Assembly: GCA_000471925.1 (NCBI GenBank)
Contig: CP006667.1
Span: 1,116,001 to 1,180,000, forward strand
DNA: 64,000 nt
Reading direction: 5' to 3'
DNA from: Ralstonia pickettii DTP0602
GTDB lineage: Bacteria > Pseudomonadota > Gammaproteobacteria > Burkholderiales > Burkholderiaceae
Shown here piece after piece: positions 38,023 through 49,435 of this stretch (the first letter of the stretch is position 1; every line of letters begins with the position of its first letter). A program made the position numbers and the translations under genes. The notes under the pieces were generated by a model, which searched no databases, had not been told where the DNA came from, and was given only the letters and a program-made list of their open reading frames with translations.

Positions 38023-38781
38023 TCAGTAATTGCGGAGATCGTCCAGTTCGGTCGTGCCGAAATCCGGACGATGCAGGTAGGCAACGATGCGGCCCGCGGT
38101 TTCCTCGGCGGAGGCCAGCTGCTGGTTCGCCTTCAGGTCGCGGAAGCGCTGCACCTGCGCGAAGTCGGCATTGCGGATCACGTCCTGCATGCCGGTGTCG
38201 ATCACGCCCGGGGCCAGCGCCACCGCGCGCACCGTGCGCGGTGCTGCGGCCTGCGCGTATTCGGCGTTGACCGAGCGCATGAACATGTCGAGTCCCGCCT
38301 TGCTGGCGCAGTAGGCGCTCCAGCCCTCGACCGGGCGGCGCGCCGCGCCGGACGAGATCGCCAGCACCTTGCGCGGGCAGTCGAACTTTTCGGTGCGCTC
38401 CAGGAACGTCCCGGTCATCGTCATCGGCGCCGCCAGGTTGGTCAGCAGGTGTGGCACCAGCGTGCTTTCCTGCAGCCGCGAGACCGGGCCGATCGGCTCG
38501 ACCACGCCCGCGTTCAGGATCAGCGTGGCGCTGGTCGGCGGCTGGTCGAGCGTGTCGAGCACGCTGGCCAGCCAGGTGGCGGCGGGGCCGGCCTGCGACA
38601 GGTCCTGCAGGTGCCACGCCACCGGCACGCCGCTCAGGGTGGCAATGCGCTCCAGCTCGTTGTTGCGGCTGCGCGCCACGCAGATCAGGCGGTTGCCCGG
38701 CACGAGCAGGGCATTGGTCAGTGCCGCGCCCAGCCCGCGCGAGGCGCCGGTGATGATGTACAGGTGATTGGCTTCGCTCAT
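38023..38781 (-). CDS. Short-chain dehydrogenase/reductase (SDR)
   Basis: The 252-residue protein has the NAD(P)-binding TGASRGLG motif (11-18), the NAG motif (LILNAGVVEPIG), and the catalytic YxxxK in SAYCASKAGLD. It resembles YueD/sepiapterin-reductase-like SDRs. The substrate is unknown. The ATG at 38781 is preferred because the family starts at MSEANHLYIITG. It lies between prfB and lysS on the same strand. Confidence 0.86.
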   Translation of the reverse strand: MSEANHLYIITGASRGLGAALTNALLVPGNRLICVARSRNNELERIATLSGVPVAWHLQDLSQAGPAATWLASVLDTLDQPPTSATLILNAGVVEPIGPVSRLQESTLVPHLLTNLAAPMTMTGTFLERTEKFDCPRKVLAISSGAARRPVEGWSAYCASKAGLDMFMRSVNAEYAQAAAPRTVRAVALAPGVIDTGMQDVIRNADFAQVQRFRDLKANQQLASAEETAGRIVAYLHRPDFGTTELDDLRNY

Positions 38782-38924
38782 GGTGCCCCGGTCGGAAAGG
38801 CCGCCGTGCCGGTGTGGCGCGGGCGGCGGTACAGCGATGATCCAGCGATTGCGGTGATGTTGCTGTGCCGCCGCGGGCGCCACCGCCGCGCCGGAGGGCG
38901 CGGGGCGGGCGGCCCGGTTCGGCC

Positions 38925-40029
38925 TTACAGTCCCTGCTTGAGGCTGGCCTCGATGAACGGGTCCAGGTCGCCGTCCAGCACCTTTTGGGTGTTGGACATT
39001 TCCACGTTGGTGCGCAGGTCCTTGATGCGGCTCTGGTCCAGCACGTACGAGCGGATCTGGTGGCCCCAGCCCACGTCGGTCTTGCCGGCTTCGAGCTTGT
39101 CGGCCTCGGCCTGGCGCTTGCGCATCTCATGCTCGTACAGGCGCGACTTCAGCATCGACATGGCCTCGGCACGGTTGCGGTGCTGCGAGCGGTCGTTCTG
39201 GCACTGCACCACGATGCCGGTCGGGATGTGCGTGATCCGCACGGCCGAATCGGTCTTGTTGATGTGCTGGCCGCCGGCGCCCGAGGCGCGGTAGGTATCC
39301 ACGCGCAGGTCGGCCGGGTTGACTTCCACTTCGAACGATTCGTCGACCTCGGGGTAGACGAACACCGACGAGAACGAGGTATGGCGCCCCCCCGACGAAT
39401 CGAACGGCGACTTGCGCACCAGGCGGTGCACGCCCGTTTCCGTACGCAGGTAGCCGAAGGCATATTCGCCCTCGATCTTGATGGTCGCGCTCTTGATGCC
39501 GGCCACGTCGCCTTCGGACTCTTCCAGCACCTCGGCCTTGAAGCCCTTGCGCTCGCAGTACTTCAGGTACTGGCGCAGCAGCATCGAGGCCCAGTCGCAC
39601 GCTTCGGTGCCGCCTGCGCCGGCCTGGATGTCGATAAAGGCGTTGGCCTGGTCCATCTCGCCCGAGAACATGCGGCGGAATTCCATGCCCGCGACGATCT
39701 CCTCGAAGCCCGTGACGTCGGCCTCGATCGCTTCGAGCGTGTCGTCGTCGCCTTCTTCCTTGGCGAGCTCGAACAGCTCCTCGGCGCCGCTAAGGTCGTC
39801 GGTGAGCTTGCCGAGGACGCTTACCACGCCCTCGAGTGCCTTCTTTTCCTTGCCGAGGTCCTGGGCCCGCTTGGGGTTGTTCCAGACGTCGGGGTCTTCC
39901 AGCAAGCCGTTGACTTCGTCCAGCCTTCCTACTTTGACATCGTAGTCAAAGATACCCCCGTAGATCTTCCGTCCGGGAACGGAGATCGGAGATGGCACCG
40001 GAGATGGCGTTGAGGCGTTCTGCTTCCAT
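38925..40029 (-). CDS. prfB: Peptide chain release factor 2 (programmed +1 frameshift)
   Basis: RF2 terminates translation at UGA and UAA. The gene starts at ATG 40029 and reads 27 codons ([13 protein letters not shown]... LRGYL) to CTT at 39949-39951. It then meets an in-frame TGA (39946-39948) and continues in the +1 frame as [14 protein letters not shown]. The product has 367 residues. The RF2 specificity motif SPF ([14 protein letters not shown]) and the catalytic GGQ ([11 protein letters not shown]) are present. Reading only the downstream frame gives an artificial start at 39998 with a wrong N-terminus. It heads the prfB-SDR-lysS set. Confidence 0.97.
39945..39951 (-). promoter_or_regulatory. 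Programmed +1 frameshift site in prfB
   Basis: On the coding strand the site reads AGGGGGTATCTTTGAC: a Shine-Dalgarno-like GGGGG, TAT spacer, slippery CTT, and TGA followed by C. Slippage from CTT to TTT at the UGA is autoregulated by RF2 abundance, as in E. coli. Confidence 0.95.
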
Positions 40030-40232
40030 GATGTTCCTGCGCTTCGAAAACCTTGAATTATAGCGGATCAGGGCCCTGATCCGGGCGCGGATTCAGGGAT
40101 TTGGGCCGGTTCGCGGGCCTTGGACGGCGAACGGAACGCGCCCGAAACGGTCTATCCGGCGGTGCCGGGCAGTGCACGCGGCGATAATACGCGTTAGCAA
40201 GCCGCCCCCGGCTAGACAACGAACAGGGACGA

Positions 40233-40946
40233 ATGACGCAAACCAGACATGACATCGAGCCAGGCCGGCGCCGCGCGCTGGGCCTGCTGCTGGCCGCCGC
40301 GGCCATGGTCGCAGCGGGCTGCAGCACCTTGGACAGCGGCCCGGCGCCGGACGGTTTCTACCGCGTGGAGCGCGGCGACACGCTCTATTCGATCGCCCGC
40401 AAGCACCGCCGCAGCGTGCGCGACCTGACCCGCTGGAACCCCGACCTGGCGCGCCCCGAACAGATCGAGGTCGGCCAGCTGATCCGCGTGCGGCCGCCTG
40501 GCGCAAGCGCATCAGCGTCTAACGGCACCGGCCAGACCGTCACCGAGACCCCGCGCGTGGACAGCGGCTCGTCGAAGCCGCCCGCCAGCAGCATTCGCTT
40601 GCAATGGCCGGCCGACGGCCGCGTCACGGCCGGCTTCTCGCCTCCGGCCAGCAAGGGCCTGAGCATCGCCGTGCCCGCCAACGGCACGGTGCGTGCCGCT
40701 GCCGCCGGACGGGCCATCCATGTCGGCAACCTGCGCGGCTACGGCATGCTGGTGATCGTCAAGCACAACGACGACTGGCTGACCGTCTACGGCAACCTGG
40801 ACCAGCCGCTGGTCAGCGAAGGCGCGCAGGTCTCCGCCGGCCAGGACGTAGGCCGCATGGGCGCGAGCCCGAGCGAGCTGCATTTCGAGGTGCGCGGCAA
40901 CGGCAAGCCGGTCGATCCGGCCAACTACCTGCCGGCGCGGGGCTGA
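40233..40946 (+). CDS. LysM / degenerate M23-domain lipoprotein (NlpD-like)
   Basis: The 237-residue protein is a predicted lipoprotein (lipobox MVAAGC, C30). A LysM domain (YRVERGDTLYSIARKHRRSV, about 43-88) binds peptidoglycan. A Ser/Pro-rich linker follows, then a C-terminal M23 (LytM-like) domain ending in LHFEVRGNGKPVDPANYLP. The usual zinc ligands are partly missing: the HxxxD stretch is replaced by KGLSIAV, and YAHN by YGNLDQ. The domain is therefore probably not a peptidase but an amidase activator of the NlpD/EnvC type. That function is inferred from family. It is divergent from prfB. Confidence 0.82.
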   Translation: MTQTRHDIEPGRRRALGLLLAAAAMVAAGCSTLDSGPAPDGFYRVERGDTLYSIARKHRRSVRDLTRWNPDLARPEQIEVGQLIRVRPPGASASASNGTGQTVTETPRVDSGSSKPPASSIRLQWPADGRVTAGFSPPASKGLSIAVPANGTVRAAAAGRAIHVGNLRGYGMLVIVKHNDDWLTVYGNLDQPLVSEGAQVSAGQDVGRMGASPSELHFEVRGNGKPVDPANYLPARG

Positions 40947-40962
40947 GCGCCCCCGGGGCAGG

Positions 40963-42660
40963 CTATTGCGCGTGCTCGATCACCAGTTGCACCCGCGTGA
41001 CGCCGTTAAAGGTGTTGTTGTCGAGCCGGTAGGCCACCTGCGCACTGGCGCCGAGCGAGTCGGCGTGGTTGAACCAGATCGCGTCGAAGCGCTGGCTGCC
41101 GCGCCCGAGCTGCAGCTTCAGGTGCTTGCCCTTGAGCACGCTCTGGCGCAGCACGTCGAACTCGCCGCAGAAGGTCGGTGCCGGGAAGCCCTGGCCCCAC
41201 ACCTGCTGCTCCAGCAGCGTGACGAATTCCGGGCTGAAGCACTGGTCCTCGATATCGCCGTCGGTCTCTATCACGCGCGCGAGCTGGTCGTCGGTCAGCC
41301 ATTCCTTGCCGATCGATTCGAACGCTTCCTGGAACTCGGCAAAGCGCTCGGCTCGCACGGTCAGGCCTGCCGCCATCGCGTGGCCGCCGAACTTGACCAG
41401 CATGCCGGGATGGCGCTTGGACACCAGGTCGAGGGCATCGCGCAGGTGGAAACCGGGGATCGAACGGCCTGAGCCCTTGATGGTGGCTTCGTCGCCCGGC
41501 GCGAAGGTGATGGTGGGGCGGTGGAACTTGTCCTTCAGCCGCGAAGCCACGATGCCGATCACGCCCTGGTGCCAGGTGTCGTTGAACACGCTGACGGTAA
41601 ATCGCGCCGACGGGTCCGGGCCGGCCAGCGGCTGCTCCAGGATCTGCAGCGCCTCCTGCTGCATGCCGGCCTCGATATCGCGCCGCTCGCGGTTCATGCT
41701 GTCGAGCTCCTGGGCGATCTCCCAGGCGCGGTTGGCATCGTCGGTCAGCAGGCATTCGATGCCGAGCGACATGTCCGCCAGCCGCCCGGCCGCGTTCAGG
41801 CGCGGACCGAGTCCGAAGCCCAGGTCGAAGGTATTGGCGCGCGAGGCCTCGCGGCCCGCCGCGCGGAACAGCGCCGCCACGCCAGGCTGCATGCGCCCGG
41901 CGCGCATGCGACGCAGGCCCTGCGCGACCAGGATGCGGTTGTTGGTGTCGAGCTTGACCACGTCCGCCACGGTGCCCAGCGCCACCAGGTCCAGCAGCGT
42001 CTGCAGCGGCGGCTGGGTCGCCTGCGTGTAGACCCCGCGGTTGCGCAGCTCGGCGCGTAGCGCCAGCAGCACATAGAACATCACGCCCACGCCCGCCAGG
42101 TTCTTGCTGGGGAATTCGCAGCCGGGCTGGTTGGGGTTGACGATCACTGCGGCTTCCGGCAGCTCCGCGCCCGGCAAGTGGTGGTCGGTCACCACCACGT
42201 CGATGCCCAGCGCATTGGCCGCGGCCACGCCGTCGACGCTGGCGATGCCGTTATCCACCGTGACGATCACGTCCGGCTGCTGCTTCGCCGCCAGCGCCAC
42301 GATTTCCGGCGTCAGGCCGTAGCCGTACTCGAAGCGGTTCGGCACGATGTACTCGACCCGCGCGCCCAGCATGCGCAGCCCGCGTACGCCCACCGCGCAG
42401 GCGGTGGCGCCGTCGCAGTCATAGTCGGCGACGATCAGCAGGCGCTTGCCGGCGGCGATGGCGTCGGTCAGGTAGGCGGCGGCGTGGCCGATGCCCTTCA
42501 TCGCGGCAGGAGGCACCAGTTCAGGCAGATCGGTCGCCAGTTCGGCGGTGCGGGCCACGCCGCGCGCGGCCAGGATGCGGGCCAGCGTGGGATGCAGGCC
42601 GGCGGCGGCCAGCGAGCTGGCGTGTTCGGGGGAATATTGGCGGATGGCGATCCGGGTCAT
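40963..42660 (-). CDS. recJ: Single-stranded-DNA exonuclease RecJ
   Basis: RecJ degrades single-stranded DNA 5' to 3' in repair and recombination. The 565-residue protein shows the DHH phosphoesterase motifs VADYDCDGATACAVG and VVTDHHLPG, the region PKNLAGVGVMFY, and the DHHA1 C-terminal part with FGGHAMAAGLTV. An OB-fold at the C-terminus is expected for this length. It lies downstream of the RpfE-like gene on the same strand. Confidence 0.96.
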   Translation of the reverse strand: MTRIAIRQYSPEHASSLAAAGLHPTLARILAARGVARTAELATDLPELVPPAAMKGIGHAAAYLTDAIAAGKRLLIVADYDCDGATACAVGVRGLRMLGARVEYIVPNRFEYGYGLTPEIVALAAKQQPDVIVTVDNGIASVDGVAAANALGIDVVVTDHHLPGAELPEAAVIVNPNQPGCEFPSKNLAGVGVMFYVLLALRAELRNRGVYTQATQPPLQTLLDLVALGTVADVVKLDTNNRILVAQGLRRMRAGRMQPGVAALFRAAGREASRANTFDLGFGLGPRLNAAGRLADMSLGIECLLTDDANRAWEIAQELDSMNRERRDIEAGMQQEALQILEQPLAGPDPSARFTVSVFNDTWHQGVIGIVASRLKDKFHRPTITFAPGDEATIKGSGRSIPGFHLRDALDLVSKRHPGMLVKFGGHAMAAGLTVRAERFAEFQEAFESIGKEWLTDDQLARVIETDGDIEDQCFSPEFVTLLEQQVWGQGFPAPTFCGEFDVLRQSVLKGKHLKLQLGRGSQRFDAIWFNHADSLGASAQVAYRLDNNTFNGVTRVQLVIEHAQ

Positions 42661-42700
42661 GGGCGGGGCAGGTGAGGTTTCGGGAGTCGGCCGGAGCGGG

Positions 42701-43810
42701 TCAGGCGGCGAAGGCGAGGTCGGACAGCAAGGCGCGCCAGTCGCCGCGCGAGCCCATGCCGCGCCAGAACTTGCGCAGGTCGGCGCGCCGCACGGTGAAC
42801 TCGGCGAAGTGGTTCTCGCCGCCCAGCACCAGCGTCACCGAGCCGATCTGGCCGGCAGCGAGCGCGTCCAGCGCCGGGCCGAACCAGTCTGCGTCGAGCG
42901 CGTGCATGCGGTCCAGCCACAGACCCCAGTCTTCGAAGATATGCGCCTCGGTGGCGTGGTCGAGCATGGCCAGCACCGAGCCTTCCAGATCTGCCGCGCC
43001 GGCAAGGTCCGCCGGCACCGGCAGCACGCGGCTGCCGGCTGCCAGCGCCAGGCCGCCGAGGAAAGGATCGCCGCTGAGCACCGTGTCGGCCAGCCGTGGC
43101 ACCGGCTGCAGCGTGCCGCCGCCATACAGCCAGACCGAGTTGACCGTCGGCTCGCCGGCGGCCTCGCGGGCCTGGTTGACCGGGTGGTCGTACCAGGTCA
43201 TCTGGATTTCGTTCTGGATGCGGCGCCAGTCGCGAGCGCGCTCGCCGGCCTGCATCCAGATATCGATGTTGCGGCCGGCGGCGCGCAGTGGCGTGGTAGC
43301 CTCCAGCGGGCCGAACACCGCCTCGGGCAGGTACCAGCGCGACGGGCAGGGGGCTTCCAGCACGATGCCGGATTCCTGCAGCAGCCCGTCGATGGCGGCG
43401 TAAAGGGCGGCGGATTCCTCCGGGCGGATATTGAGCTGCGCCGGCGGCATCAGCACCAGATGGTCGCGCGCGGCGTGGATATGCACCGGCTGCAGACAGG
43501 CCCAGGCCTGGCCGTCCGCGGCTGCGGGGCCGGTCGCTCCGCTGTCGGCCAGTCGCATATAGGGCGCCAACGGCACCCGGCTGGTGTCCAGCCCCGCCTT
43601 GCCGGCCAGCCAGCGCTCTTGCGGCAGGCTGCGCAGGAAGGGGTCGTCGTGCCGCTCGCGCGGGCCGGGCTCGGCCCGGGTCAGCAACTTTCCGAGCGCG
43701 GGCAGCTCCAACTGCCGCAGCAGCGCGCCGGGTACGACATCGTCCCGGCCGTCGTCGCCGGCGCCTGGCGGGACGGAAAAGGGCACAATCAGGGTCAGGT
43801 GCGTCATCAT
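42701..43810 (-). CDS. RpfE-like protein of unknown function (COG4255 type)
   Basis: The 369-residue protein starts MMTHLTLIVPFSVPPGA. It contains AWACLQPVHIHAARDHLVLM, SVWLYGGGTLQPVPR and HIFEDWGLWLDRMHALD, which I associate with the family named after RpfE of Xanthomonas. RpfE, prfB, lysS and recJ also lie close together in the rpf region of Xanthomonas, which supports the call. Some databases label relatives as cofactor-independent phosphoglycerate mutase; I see no metal-binding active site to support that. It is divergent from lolC/E. Confidence 0.55.
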   Translation of the reverse strand: MMTHLTLIVPFSVPPGAGDDGRDDVVPGALLRQLELPALGKLLTRAEPGPRERHDDPFLRSLPQERWLAGKAGLDTSRVPLAPYMRLADSGATGPAAADGQAWACLQPVHIHAARDHLVLMPPAQLNIRPEESAALYAAIDGLLQESGIVLEAPCPSRWYLPEAVFGPLEATTPLRAAGRNIDIWMQAGERARDWRRIQNEIQMTWYDHPVNQAREAAGEPTVNSVWLYGGGTLQPVPRLADTVLSGDPFLGGLALAAGSRVLPVPADLAGAADLEGSVLAMLDHATEAHIFEDWGLWLDRMHALDADWFGPALDALAAGQIGSVTLVLGGENHFAEFTVRRADLRKFWRGMGSRGDWRALLSDLAFAA

Positions 43811-43959
43811 GGTGGCGAGATTGTAAACTCCCGGCTGGCCCGCGCCACTCCCGCGAAACGCCGTTGCGTGACCGGGGCGACGCACGCCAGGGCGCGCAAG
43901 CGTGCCGCCAACGCCCCACCACCGGGCGCCGGCGATTTCCCGAAACAACAGGAATTCTC

Positions 43960-45943
<1,984 letters not shown>

Positions 45944-45955
45944 GCCGGCCCGCCC

Positions 45956-46789
45956 ATGTGGATCGACACCCATTGCCACCTCGACGCCAGCGAGTTCGAC
46001 GCCGACCGCCGCCAGGTGGCCGATGCGGCCGAAGCCGCCGGTGTGCGCGGCATCGTGGTGCCGGCGGTGGCGGTGTGGAATTTCGAGGCCGTGCGCGCGC
46101 TGTCGCGGCAGGATGCGCGCTGCGTCTATGCGCTCGGCATCCACCCGCTGTGCTCGCCCGGGGCGGGCCAGGCCGATGTGGACACGCTGCGGCGCGAAGT
46201 TGCGGCCAGCATGGGCGATCCGCGTTTTGTCGGCATCGGCGAGATCGGGCTCGATTTCTTCGTGGCCGGGCTCGATGCCGAACACCAGACCTGGCTCTAT
46301 GCCGAGCAACTGAAGATCGCGCGCGAGTTCGACCTGCCGGTGCTGCTGCATGTGCGCAAGTCGCAGGACCAGGTCGGCGCGCAACTGCGCAAGCTGGGCG
46401 TCAAGCGCGGCATTGCGCATGCGTTCAACGGCAGCAACGAGCAGGCGCGGCGTTTTGTCGAGCAGGGGATGAAGCTGGGCTTTGGCGGCAACGTCACGTT
46501 CAGCCGCGCGCGGCAGATCCGCCGGCTGGCGGCGGAGTTGCCGCTGGAGGCGCTGGTGCTGGAAACCGATGCGCCCGACATTGCCCCGGCATGGCTGTCG
46601 GACGACCAGTTCGGCGAGCAGCACAAGTTCCGTAATACGCCGGCGGAGGTTGCGGGCGTGGCGCGCGTGATGGGCGAGCTGCGCGGCATCGATGCGCCCA
46701 CGCTGGCGCAGGCGACATGGCGCAATGCCGTGGACGCGTTGCCGCGGCTGTCGGCGTTTGCCGAGAGCATGGCGCCGCGATTGGGCTGA
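45956..46789 (+). CDS. TatD-family metal-dependent hydrolase
   Basis: The 277-residue protein begins MWIDTHCHLDASEFD (the metal-binding HxH) and has GEIGLDFF, the LPVLLHVRKSQDQ histidine, the HAFNGSNEQA segment and LETDAPDIAP. These are the conserved ligands of TatD DNases. The family removes 3' ends of DNA or acts on D-aminoacyl-tRNA; the exact substrate here is not known. It lies 12 bp after lolD, so it may be in the same operon. Confidence 0.9.
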   Translation: MWIDTHCHLDASEFDADRRQVADAAEAAGVRGIVVPAVAVWNFEAVRALSRQDARCVYALGIHPLCSPGAGQADVDTLRREVAASMGDPRFVGIGEIGLDFFVAGLDAEHQTWLYAEQLKIAREFDLPVLLHVRKSQDQVGAQLRKLGVKRGIAHAFNGSNEQARRFVEQGMKLGFGGNVTFSRARQIRRLAAELPLEALVLETDAPDIAPAWLSDDQFGEQHKFRNTPAEVAGVARVMGELRGIDAPTLAQATWRNAVDALPRLSAFAESMAPRLG

Positions 46790-46820
46790 AGCGCAGGGAG
46801 CCCATCGCAAGCCGGTGGTT

Positions 46821-46864
46821 TGCTCCCCTCTCCCGCCTGCGGGAGTAGGGCCGGGGGTGAGGGC
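46821..46864. repeat. Decayed copy of the CTCCCTCTCCCGC palindromic repeat
   Basis: The sequence GCTCCCCTCTCCCGCCTGCGG at 46822-46842 is followed by GAGTAGGGCCGGGGGTGAGGG. Arms CTCCCGC/GCGGGAG match those of the repeat at 36387-36424, with a longer tail. The surrounding 206-bp gap between tatD and comEC holds no gene. Confidence 0.65.
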
Positions 46865-46995
46865 AGGCGCTGGAAGTAAAGTGCCTCACCACATCCCGAT
46901 CACTGGCATGCCATACAGATGCCAGTCACACATCTTCACTCCCTCCTGACAGCCTGACAACCATCCAGCCCCGCCGCGGCGGTACAACCCTCACT

Positions 46996-49431
46996 GTGCG
47001 AAACACACAGGAGCATGGTGGTGCGCAGATTCGTGCTGGCCTTCGTCGCAGGATGCTGGACACTGCAGCAGCAGGCAAGCTGCCGGCGCCGCATGCCTTG
47101 CGCGCGACCGCACTCGTGCTAGCACTGCTCGCTATCGGCATGATCATGCGTGGCTGGCGGCTGCATCCCGCACTTCGCAGCCTGGCGCTCGCCAGCCTGG
47201 CATTCGCCGCCGCGTTCAGTTGGACCGCCTGGCGCGCTGACCTGCGCATGCGCGACTGGCTGCCCGCGACGCTGGAATCGCGCGATCTCGACGTGCGCGG
47301 CGTGGTGTCTGGCCTGCCGGCGGGGACCGCTGCCGGGACCCGCTTTGCCTTCACCGTCGAGCATGCCGGAGCAAACGTGCAATTGCCCACCCGCCTGATC
47401 GTCAACTGGCGCGGCGCGCCGCCCGACCTGCGCCCGGGGCAACGCTTCACGCTGACCGTACGCCTGCGGCGTCCGCGCGGGCTCGCTAATCCCTTTGGCT
47501 TCGACTACGCCTACTGGCTGCTGGCGCTGGGCTATGGCGCCACCGGCTATGTGCGCCGCGCGCAAGGGCCGCCGCAGGATGCGACCGGCGAACGCCTCGC
47601 ATGGCGCATCGAAGCCCAACGCGCCGCCATGCGCGACCACCTGCGCGCGGCACTGCCACCCGATGCCCGCTTCGGCGCCGTGCTAGTCGCGCTGGTGATC
47701 GGCGACCAGCGCGGCATCGAGGCCGACGACTGGCCGCTGTTCCGGCGCACGGGCATCAGCCACCTGGTCGCCATCTCGGGGCTGCATATCACCATGATTG
47801 CCGGCATGGTGGCGTCGGCGGCGGCGCTGTTGTGGCGGCACTCGTTCGGTCTCGGCCGCTGGCTGCGCCGGCCGTTGCCGCTGTGGCTGCCGGCCCGTCA
47901 GGCGGCGCTGGTGGCTGCGGTGGCCAGTGCGCTGACTTATGGGCTGCTGGCCGGCATGCAGATTCCGGCGCTGCGAACTGTGGCGATGCTGTGCGTGGCG
48001 GCGATTGCGGTCTGGGGCGCACGCGCGCCGCCGGCATCGGTGGTGCTGGCCTGGGCGGCGCTGGTGGCGTTGCTGCTGGATCCGTGGGCGGTGATGTCGC
48101 CGGGCTTCTGGCTGTCCTTTGGTGCGGTGGCGGTGATCTTCTTCGCCGCGCGGCCCGGGTGCGATGCCGTGCAGGATGGACGTTGGCAACGCTTGCGGGC
48201 GACGCTGGCCGCCGCGGCGCACACCCAATGGGCCGTGACCATCGGGCTGGTGCCGCTGACGCTGCTGCTGTTCCGGCAGGTGTCGGTGGTATCCCCGTTC
48301 GCCAATGCGGTGGCGATCCCGGTCGTGAGCCTGCTGGTGACGCCACTGTCCCTGCTGGCGGCGGCCTTGCCGCTGGCGCTTGCCGTGCCCGTGCTGGTGG
48401 TCGCGCACCAGGCAATGGTGTGGCTGGCTGCGGCGCTGGCGTGGCTGTCCGCCTTGCAGTGGGCGATGTGGGAGGCGGCCAGCGCCGGACCTGTGCTGCT
48501 GCTGGCGGCGATGGGCGTGGCACTGCTGGTTGCGCCGGCCGCGACGGCTCGGGTGCGCCTGCACGGCGGCCTGCTGATGTTGCCGATGGTGCTGGCACGC
48601 GGCCCGCCGGTGCCGCATGGCGAGTTTCGGGCGGTGGTGCTGGACGTGGGGCAGGGCACCGCCGTGCTGGTGCAGACGCGCTCGCATGCGCTGCTGTACG
48701 ACGCCGGACCCGGCTATGCATCGGGATCGAGTGCCGGGGCGCAGGTGGTCGTGCCGCTGTTGCGCGGCGCGGGCATTGGGCGGCTCGATCACCTGATGGT
48801 CAGCCATGAGGATGCCGACCATGCTGGCGGTGTGGCGGACGTGTCCGCTGCGGTGGCGGTGGTCGCGCGCAGCACCGGGGCGCCGGCAGGGCACGCGCTG
48901 CTCGGGCCAGAGCGCGAGGACTGTGGGCCGTGTGCGGCAGGCCAGCAATGGGCGTGGGACGGCGTGCGCTTCGCGGTGCTGCATCCGCTTGCCGGGCATG
49001 CTCAGCGTGCCGTGGTCGCCAGCAATGCGCGCAGCTGTGTGCTGCGCGTGGACACGGCGCGGCACAGCCTGCTGCTGACCGGCGATATCGGACTGGCGGA
49101 AGAGCGCGCGTTGATCGAGCGCGAGCCTGGCGCCGCGTTGCGAGCCGACGTGCTGGTGGTAGCGCACCATGGCAGCGGCACGTCCTCCGGTGCGGCCTGG
49201 CTGGACGCGGTGCGACCGCACGCGGCGGTGTTCCAGCTCGGCTATGCCAACCGCTATCGCCACCCGCAGGCAGACGTGTGGGAGCGCTACGGCCGCGCCG
49301 GCATCCTGCGCTATCGCACCGACGAAACCGGGGCGGTGACCATGACGACGTCGCCGGCGGGCTATGTGCTGTCCATATTTCGGCAGGCTGAGCCACGCTA
49401 CTGGCGGGCGCGGCCGCTGGCGCCGCGCTAG
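46996..49431 (+). CDS. comEC: DNA internalisation competence protein ComEC/Rec2
   Basis: ComEC is the inner-membrane channel for single-stranded DNA uptake. The 811-residue protein has an N-terminal membrane and soluble DUF4131 region, the competence domain of many transmembrane helices (LVALVIGDQRGIEADDW and FRRTGISHLVAISGLHITMI), and a C-terminal metallo-beta-lactamase-like domain (VVLDVGQGTAVLVQTR, HEDADHAGG, LTGDIGLAEERAL, VAHHGSGTSSGAAW). The start is a GTG at 46996, but a shorter start at ATG 47056 is possible. Its presence suggests natural competence, although the other com genes are outside the window. Confidence 0.92.
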   Translation: MRNTQEHGGAQIRAGLRRRMLDTAAAGKLPAPHALRATALVLALLAIGMIMRGWRLHPALRSLALASLAFAAAFSWTAWRADLRMRDWLPATLESRDLDVRGVVSGLPAGTAAGTRFAFTVEHAGANVQLPTRLIVNWRGAPPDLRPGQRFTLTVRLRRPRGLANPFGFDYAYWLLALGYGATGYVRRAQGPPQDATGERLAWRIEAQRAAMRDHLRAALPPDARFGAVLVALVIGDQRGIEADDWPLFRRTGISHLVAISGLHITMIAGMVASAAALLWRHSFGLGRWLRRPLPLWLPARQAALVAAVASALTYGLLAGMQIPALRTVAMLCVAAIAVWGARAPPASVVLAWAALVALLLDPWAVMSPGFWLSFGAVAVIFFAARPGCDAVQDGRWQRLRATLAAAAHTQWAVTIGLVPLTLLLFRQVSVVSPFANAVAIPVVSLLVTPLSLLAAALPLALAVPVLVVAHQAMVWLAAALAWLSALQWAMWEAASAGPVLLLAAMGVALLVAPAATARVRLHGGLLMLPMVLARGPPVPHGEFRAVVLDVGQGTAVLVQTRSHALLYDAGPGYASGSSAGAQVVVPLLRGAGIGRLDHLMVSHEDADHAGGVADVSAAVAVVARSTGAPAGHALLGPEREDCGPCAAGQQWAWDGVRFAVLHPLAGHAQRAVVASNARSCVLRVDTARHSLLLTGDIGLAEERALIEREPGAALRADVLVVAHHGSGTSSGAAWLDAVRPHAAVFQLGYANRYRHPQADVWERYGRAGILRYRTDETGAVTMTTSPAGYVLSIFRQAEPRYWRARPLAPR

Positions 49432-49435
49432 CCGG

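Noticed and set aside
36445..39294. Long plus-strand frame opposite lysS, the SDR gene and prfB
   Set aside because: It spans three recognised genes on the other strand and has shadow-like composition.
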